Of a DNA stretch of 7,987 nt, positions 5,642-7,987 are shown one piece after another (within the stretch, counting starts at the first letter, position 1; each line of letters opens with the position of its first letter). Source of the DNA: DASSFZ01 sp036514635 (lineage in GTDB: Bacteria; Chloroflexota; Anaerolineae; Fen-1058). The notes below the pieces were generated by a model. That model did no database searches. It was not told where the DNA came from and saw nothing but the letters and a program-made list of their open reading frames with translations. The stretch lies in contig DATBWU010000063.1 in assembly GCA_036514635.1 (NCBI GenBank), positions 1-7,987 on the forward strand, in the 5' to 3' direction. The translations under genes were made by a program, and so were the position numbers.

Positions 5642-6760
5642 TCAAGGGGTCCATCGAATGACTTTCGCACCCACTCGGCTGCCGATCCAGCCGGTCGCCG
5701 CGCCGAGGCTGAGGCACAAGGCCAGCCCGCCGGCGGCCGGCCCAATCTCGAGTCGCCCAACCGATACCAGATAGATCGCCAGTTGCGCCCAATACACGAA
5801 CCCGACAATTGCCCCTGTTCGCGCGCCGCGTTCCGGTCGGAACAGCAGCGCAACCAGCGCCGGCAGAATCGAGTACAGCGCGGGCAGCAGGAACAGGTCG
5901 CGCGTCCCGGTGTCATCCGCCGAGGTGCGCCACGGATGGCCGAGCGCTTCACGCAGCATCGGCGTGAAGATGTTGACGAAGATCATCGATACGATCGCCA
6001 GCGCGATCAGCCCGGCGACCGCCGCGATCAACCCGCGCCGCCCGGCCAGGCGGTAAATCAATGCGATCATCGGAACCATGAAAACCGAGGCAGCCAGCGC
6101 GAACAGGAACGGGTGGAAGATGGGCACTTCTTGCAGCAGCGTATCGTTCTGCGACAGCGAATACGACAGGCCGGGGAACGTGGCGATGGTCGCGATGCGC
6201 AGCAGCCCGCCTGCCGTCACGGCAAACGCGATGAGTGCCCACGGCGACTTGAATCGGGGGAAGACGGCATCGGCGCGAGTCTCTGTGAACTCCTGAATCA
6301 GCGCGATCAGCACGCCGACGAACGACACGACGAACCCGACCCAGCCGGTGAAGTGTGGCGGGCTCCAGATGCTCACGTCGATGCCGAAGGTCCGGTGCCA
6401 CACGTCATCGAACGGCGCGGCCATCATCGACACGACCACGCCGATGCCCATCAGTGCGATGCCGGGCGGCGCTTGAATGCCGAAGAGCCGCAGCAGGCCC
6501 GGCGCGTCTTTGGGCACGTTCAGCGTCGTCCACGCGGTGATGCCCAGCGCCACCAGCCCGAACAGCGTGATACTCGAATAGATCATCAGATGCGGTGGAA
6601 TCCAGAACGTGTCGCGGCCCACGCGCCCGTGCCAGTCGCCGTCCCACGACGAGCCGAGGATCAAAATCACCGCCAGCGCCACGCCGAGCAGTGTCCCCCA
6701 GCGACGCAGGCGGGCGGCGGTCGATAGGATAGTCGAGTGTGTCGAAGCGATCGTGGTCAC
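5642..6760 (-). CDS. Polytopic membrane protein with duplicated W-H...P-P-H motif, family not recognised
   Basis: The start is GTG at 6758-6760, with GGAGAAGG upstream; its GTG overlaps the transposase TGA as GTGA. The 372-aa product is highly hydrophobic, with about ten membrane segments near residues 22-38, 57-77, 100-116, 136-156, 174-192, 216-236, 242-263, 288-307, 314-334 and 341-361. Two short loops carry the same pattern. WDGDWHGRVGRDTFWIPPH has H44 and H57; FDDVWHRTFGIDVSIWSPPH has H122 and H136. Each loop follows one membrane segment and precedes another, so the protein seems to contain a tandem two-helix unit 78 residues apart. The paired Asp/His residues could bind a metal or haem at the membrane surface, but this is inference. 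I do not recognise the family and assign no transport or enzyme role. Confidence 0.8.
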   Translation of the reverse strand: MTTIASTHSTILSTAARLRRWGTLLGVALAVILILGSSWDGDWHGRVGRDTFWIPPHLMIYSSITLFGLVALGITAWTTLNVPKDAPGLLRLFGIQAPPGIALMGIGVVVSMMAAPFDDVWHRTFGIDVSIWSPPHFTGWVGFVVSFVGVLIALIQEFTETRADAVFPRFKSPWALIAFAVTAGGLLRIATIATFPGLSYSLSQNDTLLQEVPIFHPFLFALAASVFMVPMIALIYRLAGRRGLIAAVAGLIALAIVSMIFVNIFTPMLREALGHPWRTSADDTGTRDLFLLPALYSILPALVALLFRPERGARTGAIVGFVYWAQLAIYLVSVGRLEIGPAAGGLALCLSLGAATGWIGSRVGAKVIRWTP

Positions 6761-7335
6761 AAATCCTTCTCCCGGTCAATGGCCCATCGTTTGGGATTGT
6801 CGATGACGTATTGGCGAATGCGGTTCAATTCAGTAGCATCGCGGACAATGCGTTCGTAATAATTGCGTTGCCACACCGGAACCCCTGGAGTGTTGCGCAT
6901 GTCGTTGATCCGGCGTGCCGAAAACGTTTTGAATGCGCGGACGATTTCCGGTAACCCGTGGCGTTTGGCCGTGGTGGCAGGGGTGTGTTCCGTAGGGGCA
7001 CGTTCCGTAGGGGCACGTTCCGTAGGGGCGAGTTTCAAACTCGCCCCTACCATGCCCCCGGCATTGTCGGTCAACACGATGATGCCGTGGACGTGGTTTG
7101 GCATGACGACGAACGTGTCCAATTCGATGTGTGGATAATGGTTGGGCAAATCGTCCCAGCACGCCCGCGCGATTTCGCCGGCCACGTTCAAATGCATCAC
7201 CTCGTCGACGATCGCGCCGAACAGGCACTCCCGGCTGTGCGTGACGACGGTGATGAAATACGCACCCGTCTGCGTGTAATCGTATCCTTTCAACCGTATC
7301 GATCGCCGATGGTGCTTTTGTGGATCGTATCTCAC
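6757..7335 (-). CDS. REP-associated tyrosine transposase (RAYT, Y1_Tnp family)
   Basis: The 192-aa product starts at GTG 7333-7335. Its N-terminus, PQKHHRRSIRLKGYDYTQTG, is typical of RAYT proteins, which supports this start. The HUH motif is MPNHVHGII with H81 and H83; the catalytic Tyr is Y159 or Y160 in WQRNYYERIVRD, followed by the family's IRQYVIDNP. All key residues are present, so the enzyme looks intact. RAYTs are single-copy relatives of IS200/IS605 transposases that nick single-stranded REP hairpins and are usually domesticated rather than self-mobile. Between the HUH motif and the AFKTFSARRIN segment, residues 96-117 come from a REP-like hairpin plus 15-bp repeats. The gene sits between the CoA-transferase gene (65 bp upstream) and the membrane protein gene, whose start it overlaps. 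Confidence 0.93.
   Translation of the reverse strand: MRYDPQKHHRRSIRLKGYDYTQTGAYFITVVTHSRECLFGAIVDEVMHLNVAGEIARACWDDLPNHYPHIELDTFVVMPNHVHGIIVLTDNAGGMVGASLKLAPTERAPTERAPTEHTPATTAKRHGLPEIVRAFKTFSARRINDMRNTPGVPVWQRNYYERIVRDATELNRIRQYVIDNPKRWAIDREKDL
6991..7050. repeat. REP-like palindrome and 15-bp tandem repeats inside the RAYT gene
   Basis: Two exact 15-bp units CGTAGGGGCACGTTC lie at 6991-7005 and 7006-7020. A third diverged unit (7021-7035) runs into a perfect palindrome: GTAGGGGCGAGTTT (7022-7035), one centre base (7036), and the exact complement 7037-7050. On the minus strand the block encodes VGASLKLAPT followed by repeats of the pentapeptide APTER, in frame. The GTAGGGGC arm is like REP hairpins that accompany RAYT genes in many genomes. 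Confidence 0.85.
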
Positions 7336-7400
7336 TGCAAATGGGCCTCTCTGTTGTGACTTCTTCTCAATGCTCTCGGCGTTCTCAGAGACGAAACAAC

Positions 7401-7987
7401 CTACTTCAAGTGAATACCCGCCGGGTCGAGTTCTTCGCGCAGCAGCCGGAGTTCCCCATCGGTCGGAGGCTCGGTCGTCTTCAAGTCGCTCGCCACCTTC
7501 AGCGGCCAGCCTGTATTCTTCATTGCCTGCTCGACCGTCGCGCCGGGATGGAGATGCGTCAAGACCAGCTCACCTGTCTCTTCGCCCGGCGTCAGGATAC
7601 CGAGATCGGTCACGACCGCGTGCGGGCCGCCGCCGCGCAGGCCCTTGCCGATTCGCTCCGCGCGCCCCGACAGGAAACCCGCGCCGGTCACGAAGTCGCA
7701 CTTCTCCGGGAAGCGTCGCGCCTGGTGCGGCGTGATGAAGTACGTGCGATTCGCCCACGCGGCGATCTCGGCGCTGCCGCCGCTGCCCGGCAGGCGCACC
7801 TTCGGGCTGGCATACGATCCGATCACCGTCGCGTTGACATTGCCGAAGCGGTCGATCTGCGCGCCGCCCAGGAAGCCCACGTCGATCTTCCCGTTCTGCA
7901 AGTAGAACGCGAAAATCTCGTACATCGAGCACACGGCGGCCGCGCCGCTGACCAGCGTCGGGTCGCCGATCGACAGCGGCAGGGGGG
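7401..7987 (-). CDS. CoA-transferase beta subunit (glutaconate CoA-transferase B-like), 5' end missing
   Basis: The frame is open to the right edge, giving 194 residues and the natural TAG stop at 7401. An ATG at 7934 lies inside conserved sequence, so the true start is outside the window. Motifs in order are LSIGDPTLVSGAAA, GFLGGAQIDRFGNVNATVIG, VRLPGSGGSAEIA, FITPHQARRFPEKCDFVTG and DLGILTP. These fit the beta subunit of family I CoA-transferases of the GctB/IpdB type, which move CoA between acids or, in some homologues, cleave a CoA-bound ring. The expected catalytic Glu lies in the missing N-terminal part, if present. The partner alpha subunit gene would normally lie just upstream, beyond 7987. 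The substrate cannot be told from this fragment. Confidence 0.88.
   Translation of the reverse strand, partial: PLPLSIGDPTLVSGAAAVCSMYEIFAFYLQNGKIDVGFLGGAQIDRFGNVNATVIGSYASPKVRLPGSGGSAEIAAWANRTYFITPHQARRFPEKCDFVTGAGFLSGRAERIGKGLRGGGPHAVVTDLGILTPGEETGELVLTHLHPGATVEQAMKNTGWPLKVASDLKTTEPPTDGELRLLREELDPAGIHLK

Noticed and set aside
5783..6727. Open plus-strand frame of 314 codons opposite the membrane protein
   Set aside because: Its product is rich in Arg, His, Gln and Asp with no family resemblance, as expected for the complement of a GC-rich hydrophobic gene. The minus-strand frame has a ribosome site and membrane segments.
6991..7050. Short tandem repeats as a CRISPR array
   Set aside because: The 15-bp units are directly adjacent with no spacers, lie in a coding frame, and no cas gene is present.
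4366..7987. One operon joining the CoA-transferase, membrane protein and amidase-type genes as a new pathway
   Set aside because: Only the RAYT and membrane protein genes are tightly linked; the other gaps are 65 to 208 bp and mostly hold repeats, so shared function is not shown.

Overview
The window is a GC-rich bacterial segment of about 8 kb with all seven recognisable genes on the minus strand, so transcription runs from the right end to the left. Codon use is GC-rich throughout, and GTG starts are common (three of the five starts that can be placed internally). A Chloroflexota-like environmental bacterium is the best guess. The reasons are the tandem-cyclase protein, the REP-associated tyrosine transposase and the TCATCCC, ATCCGTGT, GCGAATCA and CACCAAGG type repeats in the gaps. 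This is an inference from style, not a proof.

Layout in order of transcription. (1) 7401-7987: the C-terminal part of a GctB-like family I CoA-transferase beta subunit, cut by the window edge. (2) 6757-7335: an intact REP-associated tyrosine transposase (RAYT, Y1/HUH family) that carries a perfect REP-like hairpin and 15-bp tandem repeats inside its own reading frame. (3) 5642-6760: a polytopic membrane protein of unknown function with a duplicated W-H...P-P-H loop motif; its GTG start overlaps the transposase stop. (4) 4366-5433: a C45-type N-acyltransferase/amidohydrolase (isopenicillin-N acyltransferase-like, Ntn hydrolase). (5) 3060-4283: a creatininase-family metal amidohydrolase with an extra, catalytically degenerate N-terminal half-domain. 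(6) 1543-2913: a large nitroreductase-like protein. (7) 1-1384: the N-terminal part of a protein with two class III cyclase domains, running off the left edge; one domain carries an in-frame 24-residue insertion derived from a hairpin repeat.

Genes 4 and 5 both belong to amide-bond hydrolase or acyl-transfer families, and the CoA-transferase and nitroreductase-like protein suggest small-molecule catabolism nearby. The gaps of 82 to 208 bp between genes 3 to 7, each filled with a different repeat, argue against one tight operon. No shared pathway can be proven from the sequence. No tRNA, rRNA or CRISPR array was seen. The most notable content is how repeat elements have entered coding sequence in three genes, the paired-motif membrane protein, and the divided catalytic residues of the cyclase pair. 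I see no clear sign of a complete undescribed system.
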